Shown piece by piece: positions 15,498 through 24,500 of a DNA stretch of 33,705 nucleotides. The translations under genes and the position numbers were made by a program. The stretch is from contig JAAWKU010000021.1 in assembly GCA_022797535.1 (NCBI GenBank), forward strand, positions 1 through 33,705, in the 5' to 3' direction. Position 1 is the first letter of the stretch, and each line of letters starts with the position of its first letter. This DNA is from Lachnospiraceae bacterium (lineage in GTDB: Bacteria; Bacillota; Clostridia; Lachnospirales; Lachnospiraceae). The notes under the pieces are model-generated. The model saw only the letters and a program-made list of their open reading frames with translations. It ran no database searches and had not been told where the DNA came from.

Positions 15498-17603
15498 CTA
15501 CTGCCAGAAAATATTGATCACATCGCCCTGGTGCAGCGCCTCGAAATGCTGGGCCGGGCGGCCGTTTAACAGAGTCACGATGCTTCTGCCCCTGGAATTG
15601 CCCAGGTCAAACTCGTAAAAATCAAACACATCCACAAAGACATATTCTTTCTTTCCCCGAAGCGTCACAGGCTGCCGGTTCACCACCACCTGCAGTTCCA
15701 CCTCCGAAGGCGTCTGCTGCGCACCGGCGGCGTCTCCGGGACTCCTCTGCGGAGAAAAGTCTACTGCTTCCGGATACGACGCTTCCACATACGCCTCTTC
15801 CGGGTCGTCCTCCCCTTCTCCCTGCCATGCATATTCTTCCTCCGAAGCCTCCTCGTCATCGTCCGGCACAAAACGCACGTCAAATCCCTCATATACTTTG
15901 GTGTCGGACCGGGCTGGGGCATCGTTGACCAGAATACGTCCCTGCAGAGGAATATCCGCAAGCTGGGCCACCTGCTCCACGGTGTACCAGTTTTGCACAC
16001 TGATCTGATCTCCATTTTGAATCTCATAGGTCCCCAGCTGCTGGGTCCCATTCACATAGACCAGCCGGGGCAATGTAATCCTGACGCCGCACATGGTGAT
16101 ATGTACCGGCTCTTCCATCTCCGGCAGTTTATCCAGTGTGGGATGGGCGGCCTCCCCCGCCGTGGAAGGCGTCAGCACTACCTTGTCCCCATTCTGTATC
16201 CGGGTGTGGATGTCCGCTTCCTGCCCGTTGACAGTGATCACGGCAGCCTCCCCCTGCTCTCCCCTGACCATGCGGCTCTTGCCGTCCACGGTGTACTCCA
16301 CCGCCTCCCCCCTGCGGGGAAACAGGTTCTCATTGGGGAATCCTGCAGCAATGGCGGCTTCCACCACGGACAGTCTGCCATTGTCATAAAGTTTTATGCG
16401 CTGGTCGTTAAAGCCCACAAAGATAAAGTTGTTGCTCTGCTCATAGTAACTCAGGCAAATGCCGATGGGCGTCACCATCAGGGAGTCCCTGCGGGCGTTC
16501 TCCATGTCAAAGCTGATGGCCTGCATCACCTCCTGGCCCCGGATGGCCACCCTCTCCCCGGCGATCCCAAGCTGCTCCGCCAGGGCCTGGGTATAGCCGG
16601 GAATCATACCGCCTCCTCCCACCACAAACACAGCGCTCACTGACTTATCCCCGTTCAGTTCCCGGATGCAGTCAGCCACCTCCCCGGTCATCCTGCGGAT
16701 GTTCTCCCCCAGCAGCTCCAGGGCTTCCTGGGAGGTAATGCGCTGGGGCAGTCCCAGAATGTCCGAATATTCTATGATTTCCTCCACGCCGATTTTCCGC
16801 TTGATCTGCTCTGCTGTCTCAAACTCCACCAGGCAGTGCTGCACCAGTATGTCCGTCAGACTGTCCCCGGCAATGGGAATCATGCCGTACGCGGTGATGG
16901 CTCCCTCTCTGGTGATGGAGATATCACTGGTCCCCGCTCCCACATCTACCAGGGCCAGGTTCAGCATGCGGAATTTCTCCGGTATGGCCACCTGGATGGC
17001 CGCAATGGGCTCCAGGGTCAGATTGGCCACCTGCAGCCCCGCCGCACCCACCGCTTTGTACAGACCGTCCACCACATCGTCCGGCAGAAATGTGGCGATC
17101 AGATCCACTCCTGCTGTCCTGGCCTTATGTCCTTCCAAATTGCCCATGGGATAACCGTTGAGATAGTAGCGCATGGCGGAATAGCCCACGCAATAGAACT
17201 GCATGTCCGTATCATTGTCCCGGGTAAACTCCTCGTAAGCCTGTTCCACCCCCATGGTTTCCAGCGCATAGATATCCTCGCTGGTGATCTCCTTTTCCAT
17301 GCCGAAGGTATATTCCACGGAAGCAGTCACCGTCCGCAGCACCCGGCCCGCGGCGGCGATGCACACCTGGGTCAGCTTCCGCCCCAGATCCTGCTCCAGC
17401 AGATTTTTCACTTCGGTGATGGTGGCTCCCACCTTACCGATATCGTGAATCTGTCCGTCCAGCATGGCGCGGGTCTCGTGCTCTTTCTCCCGCTGGGCCA
17501 CAATGTGAAACCGGGCGCCGTCCCTGTACCCCACCGTCCCCACGATGCTCCTGGTGCCGATATCCAGTCCAAATACCAATTCCCTTCCCTCTACTGCCGC
17601 CAT
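15498..17603 (-). CDS. FtsA-like actin-fold ATPase with beta-grasp-like repeats
   Basis: The 701-residue protein has an FtsA/PilM-type actin core: FGLDIGTRSIVGTVGY (phosphate-1, residues 11-26), VDVGAGTSDISI (phosphate-2, 219-230) and VFVVGGGGMIPGY (adenosine motif, 325-337). Residues 40-100 fit the 1C/SHS2 subdomain. After residue 430 it departs from FtsA: four segments repeat the pattern V/L-N-G/D then about 10 residues then x-G-D, at 456-473, 515-532, 557-575 and 677-694. They resemble beta-grasp (ThiS/TGS-like) units. An acidic linker lies at 580-615. There is no C-terminal amphipathic helix like that of FtsA. It overlaps coaE by 13 nt, so the two are translationally coupled; GGAGG precedes the ATG. 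The role is unknown, perhaps a cytoskeletal scaffold. Confidence 0.8.
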   Translation of the reverse strand: MAAVEGRELVFGLDIGTRSIVGTVGYRDGARFHIVAQREKEHETRAMLDGQIHDIGKVGATITEVKNLLEQDLGRKLTQVCIAAAGRVLRTVTASVEYTFGMEKEITSEDIYALETMGVEQAYEEFTRDNDTDMQFYCVGYSAMRYYLNGYPMGNLEGHKARTAGVDLIATFLPDDVVDGLYKAVGAAGLQVANLTLEPIAAIQVAIPEKFRMLNLALVDVGAGTSDISITREGAITAYGMIPIAGDSLTDILVQHCLVEFETAEQIKRKIGVEEIIEYSDILGLPQRITSQEALELLGENIRRMTGEVADCIRELNGDKSVSAVFVVGGGGMIPGYTQALAEQLGIAGERVAIRGQEVMQAISFDMENARRDSLMVTPIGICLSYYEQSNNFIFVGFNDQRIKLYDNGRLSVVEAAIAAGFPNENLFPRRGEAVEYTVDGKSRMVRGEQGEAAVITVNGQEADIHTRIQNGDKVVLTPSTAGEAAHPTLDKLPEMEEPVHITMCGVRITLPRLVYVNGTQQLGTYEIQNGDQISVQNWYTVEQVAQLADIPLQGRILVNDAPARSDTKVYEGFDVRFVPDDDEEASEEEYAWQGEGEDDPEEAYVEASYPEAVDFSPQRSPGDAAGAQQTPSEVELQVVVNRQPVTLRGKKEYVFVDVFDFYEFDLGNSRGRSIVTLLNGRPAQHFEALHQGDVINIFWQ

Positions 17604-18196
17604 ATATACCCCTCCAGCCTCTGGCGGATCTGCCGGTAACTCTCCTCCGGCGTCCCGCTGTTGTCTATGACAAAATCGCTGCCTGCCCGGAACCCCTCTT
17701 CCGTCAGTTGGCTTCCCATGATCTGCCTGATTTTCTCCGGACTATAGCCCCGGCTCTCCCGAAGTCGTCCCCTGCGCGCCTCCACGCCGGCATGGACATA
17801 CCACATCTCATCCACAATCTCCCTGTAGCCGCATTCGATCAGCAGCGCCGCCTCGACGAAAAAAAGTTCCGCCCATCCTTCCTCCCGGGCTTCCCTTATT
17901 TTTTCCAGCAGATACGCCCGCACCGCGGGATGAACCAGGGCATTCACCTGTTCCAACAGGCTTTCGTCCCGGAAAATCTTTTCCGCCATCCGGCCCCTGT
18001 GAATCCGCCCATTCTCCTCCAGAACCTCCCGTCCCAGCAGTTCCACCAGGGCCTCATAACAGGGCTGTCCCGGCTCTTTGACCGCATGGGCCACCTGATC
18101 CGCCAGATACACCCGGCAGCGGTAATGGGCCTTTATATATTCCAGTATTGTGGATTTACCGGCCCCCACACCGCCGGTTATACCGATCAAACGCAT
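17591..18196 (-). CDS. coaE: Dephospho-CoA kinase
   Basis: CoaE phosphorylates the 3'-hydroxyl of dephospho-CoA, the last step of coenzyme A synthesis. The 201-residue protein starts MRLIGITGGVGAGKST with the P-loop at residues 8-16. DQVAHAVKEPGQPCYEAL is the CoA-binding helix typical of the family. LFFVEAALLIECGY is the Walker B/lid region, usually VxxxPLLxE; here AALLIE. I chose the ATG at 18196 because GGAGGAGG lies 5 nt upstream and the protein then opens directly on the P-loop strand. It lies 33 nt after polA and overlaps the next gene. A polA-coaE order is common in Firmicutes. Confidence 0.95.
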   Translation of the reverse strand: MRLIGITGGVGAGKSTILEYIKAHYRCRVYLADQVAHAVKEPGQPCYEALVELLGREVLEENGRIHRGRMAEKIFRDESLLEQVNALVHPAVRAYLLEKIREAREEGWAELFFVEAALLIECGYREIVDEMWYVHAGVEARRGRLRESRGYSPEKIRQIMGSQLTEEGFRAGSDFVIDNSGTPEESYRQIRQRLEGYIWRQ

Positions 18197-18229
18197 TCCT
18201 GCCTCCTCCACAGTCAGCATGCCGCCGGG

Positions 18230-20977
18230 TCAGTGGGCCTGGTACCAGTTTTCCCCCATGTGCAGGTCCACCTCCAGGGGAACTTCCAACTCCGCCGCCT
18301 GTTTCATGCTCTCTTCCAAAATCTCTCTCACCTGTTCCGTCTCCTCCTGCCGGGTTTCAATCACCAGTTCATCATGTACCTGCAGGATGAGCCGGGAGGC
18401 AAGCCCTGCCTGCCGCAGCCTTTCCCAGACACGGATCATGGCGATCTTGATGATATCCGCCGCCGTGCCCTGGATGGGGCTGTTCATGGCCACCCGCTCC
18501 CCGAAGGAGCGCTGCATAAAGTTGGAGGAGGACAGTTCCGGGATGGGTCTGCGCCTGCCGTACATGGTGGTGATAAAGCCTTTTTCTCTGGCATCCGCCA
18601 CCAGATTGTCCAAATATTCCTTCACCTTGGGATAGGTGGCAAAATACTGCTCGATATACTCCGCCGCCTCCTTCTTGCTGATGCTCAGATCCTGGCTCAG
18701 GCCAAATGAGCTGATGCCGTACACGATACCGAAATTCACGGCCTTGGCATTGCGTCTCTGCAGGTCTGTCACCTCCTCAAAGGGAGTTTTAAATACTTTG
18801 GACGCAGTGATCCGGTGGATGTCCTGATCCATCCGATACGCCTGAATCAACTCCTCATCCCCGGACATATGGGCCAGCACCCGCAGTTCAATCTGGGAGT
18901 AATCCGCATCCATCAGCACACAGCCCTCCCGGGCCACAAAGACCTTGCGGATCCGGCGGCCCAATTCCATGCGCATGGGGATGTTCTGCAGATTTGGCTC
19001 GGTGGAACTAATGCGCCCGGTGGCCGTTATGGTCTGATTGAAATTGGTATGGATTCTGCCCCCTGCGTCAATATATTCCGCCAGCCCGTCTGCATAGGTA
19101 CTCTTCAGCTTGGTCAATCCCCGATATTCCAGAATATCCCCTATAATGGGATGCTCCGGCGCCAGCTTCTCCAGCACGTCCGCAGCCGTGGAATAGCCTG
19201 TCTTGGTCTTTTTGCCCCCGGGAAGCTGCATCTGGTCAAACAGAATCTCCCCCAACTGCTTGGGAGAATTGATGTTAAAGGTACATCCGGCCTGTCGGTG
19301 GATGCTCTGTTCCAGTTCCTGGATCCGGGCCACCAGAGCGTCCCCGTAATGCCTGAGTTCCTCCCGGCGCACCGCCACGCCCTCCCGTTCCATCTCATGA
19401 AGCACCAGGGACAGGGGCATCTCCACTTCCTCCATAAGCTGCCGCATTCCCGCCTGCTCCAGCTTCTGCCGGATGACCTGCCCGGCCTGCAGGGCCACAT
19501 AGGCCTGATACTGATAAAATACCGCCAGCTGCTCCAGGTTCTCCGCAGCCGCCTCCGCCAGGCTCTTTTTGCCGAAGCATTCCCGGTAGCCCGGTATGGA
19601 CAGTTCCAGATGCTCGGCGGCGACGGTCTCCCCGTCGTAGTCGTTCTTTAAGGGATTCAGCAGATACGCGCCGATCACCGCGTCAAAATACGACTCCGTG
19701 GGCTTCCCGCCTTCCCTTTGTTCCCAGCCGTAAAAGTCATACTGCCCCTTGATGTCCAGCGTGTACACAGGACAGACCGCCGTAAGCTGCCTCACCGCCT
19801 GGAGGAGAGATACATCCTCCGTTGTCTCCTGTACCTGGTCAAACAGGGAAAGCTGCCGGTTTTCCACTGAATTGCCGCCGGTTCCCCCATAATAAAAATA
19901 GCTCTGCTTCTTCTGGTCAGAAACCGCCACACCCGCCAGCTTCCCAGCCTGGGTCAGCACCAACAGGCCCACGGCCCCAGCCGCTTCCGGCTCAGCTCCC
20001 ATCTGGACCGCCTTTGTGCAAAGCCGGTCCAGTACCTTCACCATATGCTTACTCTCTTTCAGCAGATGAAATCCCGCTGTGATATCCTCCTGACTGATCC
20101 CCGCCTCCTGCCTGTCAAACCGGCTCAGCATGTTTTTAAACTCCAGCTGCTTGAACAGCTGATAGGCTTCCGGGGTATAGTATCCCTCCGCCCTGGCCTG
20201 TTCATAATCCAGGGCCAGATCGCAGTCCGTCCTGATGGTGGCCAGTTCCTTGCTCAAATCAGCCAGTTCCCGGTTCTGAGCCAGGGACTCCCGAATGCTC
20301 TTTTTGCCCACCTCCTCCAGATGCTCATAAAGATTGTGGATGGAGCCGAACTGCGTCATCAGGGCAATGGCTGTCTTTTCTCCCACCTTGGGCACCCCGG
20401 GAATATTGTCAGAGTTGTCTCCCATCAGCGCTTTCAGCTCAATAAACTGCGTCGGCGTCACCTGGTACAGGGCTTTCACATCTTCCGCGTAATAGTCCTC
20501 AATCTCTGTCCGCCCCATCCTGGTCTTGGGAATCCGGATTTTGATACGCTCCGTGGCGATCTGCAGCAGATCCCTGTCCCCGGATACCAGGGCCACCTCC
20601 ATCCCCCGGGCCTCCGCCTTTTTGGCCAGGGTGCCCAGAATATCGTCCGCCTCCAGGCCCGCCTGTTCCATTATGGTAATGTTCATGGCCTGAAGCACTT
20701 CCTTCATCACCGGCACCTGCTCCCGCAGTTCCTCGGGCATGGGCTTGCGGGTGCCCTTGTACGCCTCGTACATCTGGTGGCGGAAAGTGGGCGCGTGCAC
20801 GTCAAAGGCCACCGCCAGATAATCCGGATGCTCCTCCTCCAGGATTTTGAACATAATATTCAGAAAGCCATAAATCGCGTTGGTATGCAGCCCTTTGGCA
20901 TTGCTCAGATCCGGCACGCCGTAAAAGGCTCTGTTCAGTATGCTGTGTCCGTCGATTAGTACCAGTTTCTCTGCCAT
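18230..20977 (-). CDS. polA: DNA polymerase I
   Basis: Pol I removes RNA primers and fills gaps in replication and repair. From the ATG at 20977 the protein has 915 residues. The N-terminal 5'-nuclease domain (about 1-290) shows LVLIDGHSILNRAFY, GLEADDILGTLA and GDRDLLQIA. The middle 3'-exonuclease domain lacks the FDxET motif: the strand reads VGLLVLTQAGKLAG. Proofreading is therefore probably lost, as in other Gram-positive Pol I. The polymerase motifs are intact: DADYSQIELR (about 688), RRNAKAVNFGIVYG (about 742) and VHDELV (about 867). I chose this start because GAGGAAGAG lies upstream; a TTG start 30 nt earlier is possible. It is followed by coaE. Confidence 0.97.
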   Translation of the reverse strand: MAEKLVLIDGHSILNRAFYGVPDLSNAKGLHTNAIYGFLNIMFKILEEEHPDYLAVAFDVHAPTFRHQMYEAYKGTRKPMPEELREQVPVMKEVLQAMNITIMEQAGLEADDILGTLAKKAEARGMEVALVSGDRDLLQIATERIKIRIPKTRMGRTEIEDYYAEDVKALYQVTPTQFIELKALMGDNSDNIPGVPKVGEKTAIALMTQFGSIHNLYEHLEEVGKKSIRESLAQNRELADLSKELATIRTDCDLALDYEQARAEGYYTPEAYQLFKQLEFKNMLSRFDRQEAGISQEDITAGFHLLKESKHMVKVLDRLCTKAVQMGAEPEAAGAVGLLVLTQAGKLAGVAVSDQKKQSYFYYGGTGGNSVENRQLSLFDQVQETTEDVSLLQAVRQLTAVCPVYTLDIKGQYDFYGWEQREGGKPTESYFDAVIGAYLLNPLKNDYDGETVAAEHLELSIPGYRECFGKKSLAEAAAENLEQLAVFYQYQAYVALQAGQVIRQKLEQAGMRQLMEEVEMPLSLVLHEMEREGVAVRREELRHYGDALVARIQELEQSIHRQAGCTFNINSPKQLGEILFDQMQLPGGKKTKTGYSTAADVLEKLAPEHPIIGDILEYRGLTKLKSTYADGLAEYIDAGGRIHTNFNQTITATGRISSTEPNLQNIPMRMELGRRIRKVFVAREGCVLMDADYSQIELRVLAHMSGDEELIQAYRMDQDIHRITASKVFKTPFEEVTDLQRRNAKAVNFGIVYGISSFGLSQDLSISKKEAAEYIEQYFATYPKVKEYLDNLVADAREKGFITTMYGRRRPIPELSSSNFMQRSFGERVAMNSPIQGTAADIIKIAMIRVWERLRQAGLASRLILQVHDELVIETRQEETEQVREILEESMKQAAELEVPLEVDLHMGENWYQAH

Positions 20978-21060
20978 CTGCTCTTCCTCAAATTCATTAT
21001 TTTGCAATTCTCACAATCACGCCTGCCTGGTCCGTGGCCATCATACAAACTGTATGAGCT

Positions 21061-21381
21061 TTACCGCAGAATCCATGCTACAACTCCCAGGACTCCCGCC
21101 ATGGCCAGCGCCTCAAACAGGGTTCCCACCCGCAATACACCTTCGTAGAATCGGATTCGCCTGTGGGACTCCTCCAAACGCTCCCGCAATTCCCGCTGCA
21201 GGTCAAAGACGTCCCCGTCCTCCAGATGGGCCATGCCCTCCTGGATCAGAAACTGGATCACCAGCTCCTCCCGGCAGCTGCCGCAGGCATCCACATGCTC
21301 CAGAAACCGCCTCATTCCGGGATAATCCATCTTCCGTCCGATATAATCCGGAATTTGCCTCTCACACTCCCGACAGGTCAT
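21061..21381 (-). CDS. Small zinc-finger membrane protein, anti-sigma-like
   Basis: The 106-residue protein begins MTCRECERQIPDYIG. Cys3, Cys6 and then His29-x3-Cys33-x2-Cys36 (HVDACGSC) match the zinc-binding anti-sigma (zf-HC2) arrangement. A charged, probably helical stretch (about residues 55-80) leads to a C-terminal transmembrane helix (about 84-104) ending in WILR. This suggests an inner-membrane sensor with a cytoplasmic zinc domain. No sigma factor gene is next to it, so its partner is unknown. It has a promoter of its own inside the end of polC. A 7-bp hairpin (21041-21057) separates it from polA, with no T-run, so read-through into polA is likely. Confidence 0.75.
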   Translation of the reverse strand: MTCRECERQIPDYIGRKMDYPGMRRFLEHVDACGSCREELVIQFLIQEGMAHLEDGDVFDLQRELRERLEESHRRIRFYEGVLRVGTLFEALAMAGVLGVVAWILR

Positions 21382-21480
21382 GTACGTACCCCCTTTGCCG
21401 CATTGAGTCTTTTATAGAGCGCCATGGATTTTCCAAAGCGCCGCGGCCTGCTGACGGCCTGCCTCTTATCATCTTTATCC

Positions 21481-21509
21481 AGTATACACCATTTCCTACA
21501 CAAAATCAA
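21481..21509 (-). promoter_or_regulatory. Promoter overlapping the polC stop codon
   Basis: The minus strand has TTGATT (21504-21509), a 17-bp spacer and TATACT (21481-21486). The -35 and spacer lie within the last codons of polC. It would transcribe the zinc-finger gene and probably polA-coaE and the FtsA-like gene. Confidence 0.7.
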
Positions 21510-24500
21510 ACAAACTGATCTGATTGGATTCCGGCAGACTGCCCAGCAGCCCCAGATCCGCCATCAGATCTACTATGGTCTTGGACACCTTACAGCGCTC
21601 CCGAAAATCGTCCTTGGACAAAAACGGGCCGTCCTTGGCCGCTTCCACAATGGCGTCCGCCGCTTTTTCCCCCAGGCCATCAATGCTGTTCAGGGAGGGC
21701 ATCAGCTTGCCCTCCACAATCTGGAAAGAGCGTGACTGGGCCCGGAAGATGTCGATTGGCATAAATGTAAAGCCTCTGGCGTACATCTCCTGTACGATCT
21801 TCATATCCCCGTAGGCCAGTTCTTCCTTGTTGGAGAGGGAGTCGGAGCGCCTCTGGTAGTCCGCCATGATATTCTCCAGGTGTTTCTGCCCCTGGCACAT
21901 GAGTTCATAGGAAAACGCCTTGGCCCGGATGCTGAAAAAAGCCGCATAGTAGGCCAGAGGATAATTAATTTTGCAGTAAGCGATCCTCCAGGCCATCATC
22001 ACATAGGCCGCCGCATGAGCCTTGGGAAACATGTACTTAATCTTTTTGCAGGACCAGATATACCAGTCAGGCACCTCCTTCTCCTTCATGGCATCGATCC
22101 AATCGTCCTTCAATCCCTTGCCCTTTCGCACGCTCTCCATGATGGTAAAGGACAGAGAACTCTCCACTCCCTGGTTGATCAGATAGATCATGATATCGTC
22201 ACGGCAGCAGATGGCGGTGGAAATGGTGGCTTTGCCCTCCAGAATCAAGGTCTGGGCATTGCCCAGCCAAACATCCGTGCCATGTCCCAGGCCGGAGATT
22301 CTGATCAGGTCGGAAAACTGCTGAGGCTTGGTATCCAGCAGCATCTGGATCACGAACTCCGTGCCAAACTCCGGAATCCCCAGGGAGCCCACCGGGCAGC
22401 CGCTGATCTGCTCCGGAGTGACCCCCAGGGCGTCCGTATTCTGGAACAGACTCATAACCCCCTTGTCGTCCAGAGGTATCTTAGTGGGATCCAGCCCGGT
22501 CAAATCCTGAAGCATACGGATCATGGTAGGATCATCATGTCCCAGAATATCCAGCTTTAACAGATTGTGGTCAATGGAGTGATAGTCAAAATGGGTGGTG
22601 ATAATATCCGTGGTCATATCGTTGGCCGGGTGCTGCACCGGGGTAAAGGAATTGATATCCTGCCCCATGGGCAGCACAATGATGCCTCCCGGATGCTGGC
22701 CCGTACTTCTGCGAATCCCCGTGCAGCCCACTGTGATCCGATTGATCTCGCAGGTGCGCTTATGTTTCCCCCGCTCCTCGAAATAATTCTTCACATAACC
22801 AAAAGCCGTCTTGTCCGCCAGAGTGCCGATGGTACCCGCCCGATAGGTCTGACCCGCGCCGAAGATTACTTCCGTGTATTTGTGGGCCTTGGACTGATAC
22901 TCCCCGGAGAAATTCAGGTCGATATCCGGCTCCTTGTCCCCCTTGAACCCCAGGAAGGTCTCAAAGGGTATGTCAAAGCCGTCCTTGATCAGCGGTTCCC
23001 CGCACACCGGGCATACCTTGTCCGGCATATCGCAGCCGGCGTTGCCCGCAAAGGCTTTCACCTCCGGGGAATCGAAATCATAGTAAAAGCATTTGCCGCA
23101 GCGATAATGGGCGCTGAGGGAATTCACCTCCGTGATGCCCGCCATGAAGGCCACCAGAGAGGAGCCCACCGAGCCCCGGGACCCCACCAGATAGCCGTCC
23201 TCCACGGATTTCCACACCAGCTTCTGGGCAATGATGTACATCACCGCGAAACCATTGGTGATGATGGAATGCAGTTCCTTTTCCAGCCGGTCCTTCACGA
23301 TCCCGGGCAGATTCTCCCCATACAGTTCATGCGCTTTGTCATAACAGATTTTAGTCAGCGTCTTGTCGGAATCCGGGATCACCGGAGGACATTTGTCCGG
23401 CCGCACCGGGGCGATGCTCTCCACCATGTCCGCAATCCGATTGGTGTTGGTGACAACGATCTCCCTGGCCTTATCCGCCCCCAGATAGGCAAATTCCTCC
23501 AGCATCTCCTCGGTGGTGTGCAGATACAGGGGGGCCTGCTCGTCCGCGTCCTCAAAGCCCTTGCCCGCCATGATGATCCGGCGGTATACCTCATCCTCCG
23601 GATCCAGGAAATGCACGTCACAGGTGGCCACCACCGGCTTGTGCAGCTGCTCTCCCAGCTTTACGATCCGGCGGTTAATATTGCGGATGTCCTCCACAGA
23701 CTGAATATCCGGATGCCTGGGTGACAGGATCATAAAACGATTGTTGCCCTCCGGCTGGATCTCCAGATAGTCATAGAAATTAGCCAGGCGGGCGATCTCC
23801 GCATCCGCCTTGCCCTCCAACAGCGCCCGGTATAACTCTCCCGCTTCACAGGCGCTGCCCAGAATCAGGCCCTCCCGATATTTCAGGATCAGGCTCTTGG
23901 GGATCCGGGGACGCTTGCTGTAATAAGTGGTATGGGACTCGGAGATCAGCCGGTACATATTAATCCGTCCCAGGTCGTTCTTGGCCAGAATAATGGCATG
24001 GTAAGTGGGCAGACGCCTGATGATGTCCGGGCTGGAAGCCCCCATGGCGTTCACCTGTCTCAGATTCTCCGCTCCGCTCTCCCGGAGCCTGGGAATGAAT
24101 TTCACAAAAATATGTGCCGTGGCCTCCGCATCGTCCACCGCCCGGTGGTGATTCTCCAGGGACACTCCCAGTGTCTTGGCCACTGCGTCCAGGGTGTGCT
24201 TGGCCTGCCCCGGCAGCAGTATCCTTGCGATCCCCACCGTATCCACATAGGTGAACCGATCCGAATAGCCCTGCCGCCTGCAATTTTCCATGATAAAACT
24301 CATGTCAAAGCTGGCATTGTGGGCCACCAGCACACAGCCTTCACAGAATTCCAGGAACCGGGGCAGCACCTCCTGAATCATGGGAGCCTCCATGACCATG
24401 GAGTCGTTGATGCCCGTCAGCTTCTCGATCTCAAATGGGATGGGTACATCCGGGTTCACAAAGCTGGAAAACCGCTCCCTGATCTCCCCCCGCTGCACCT

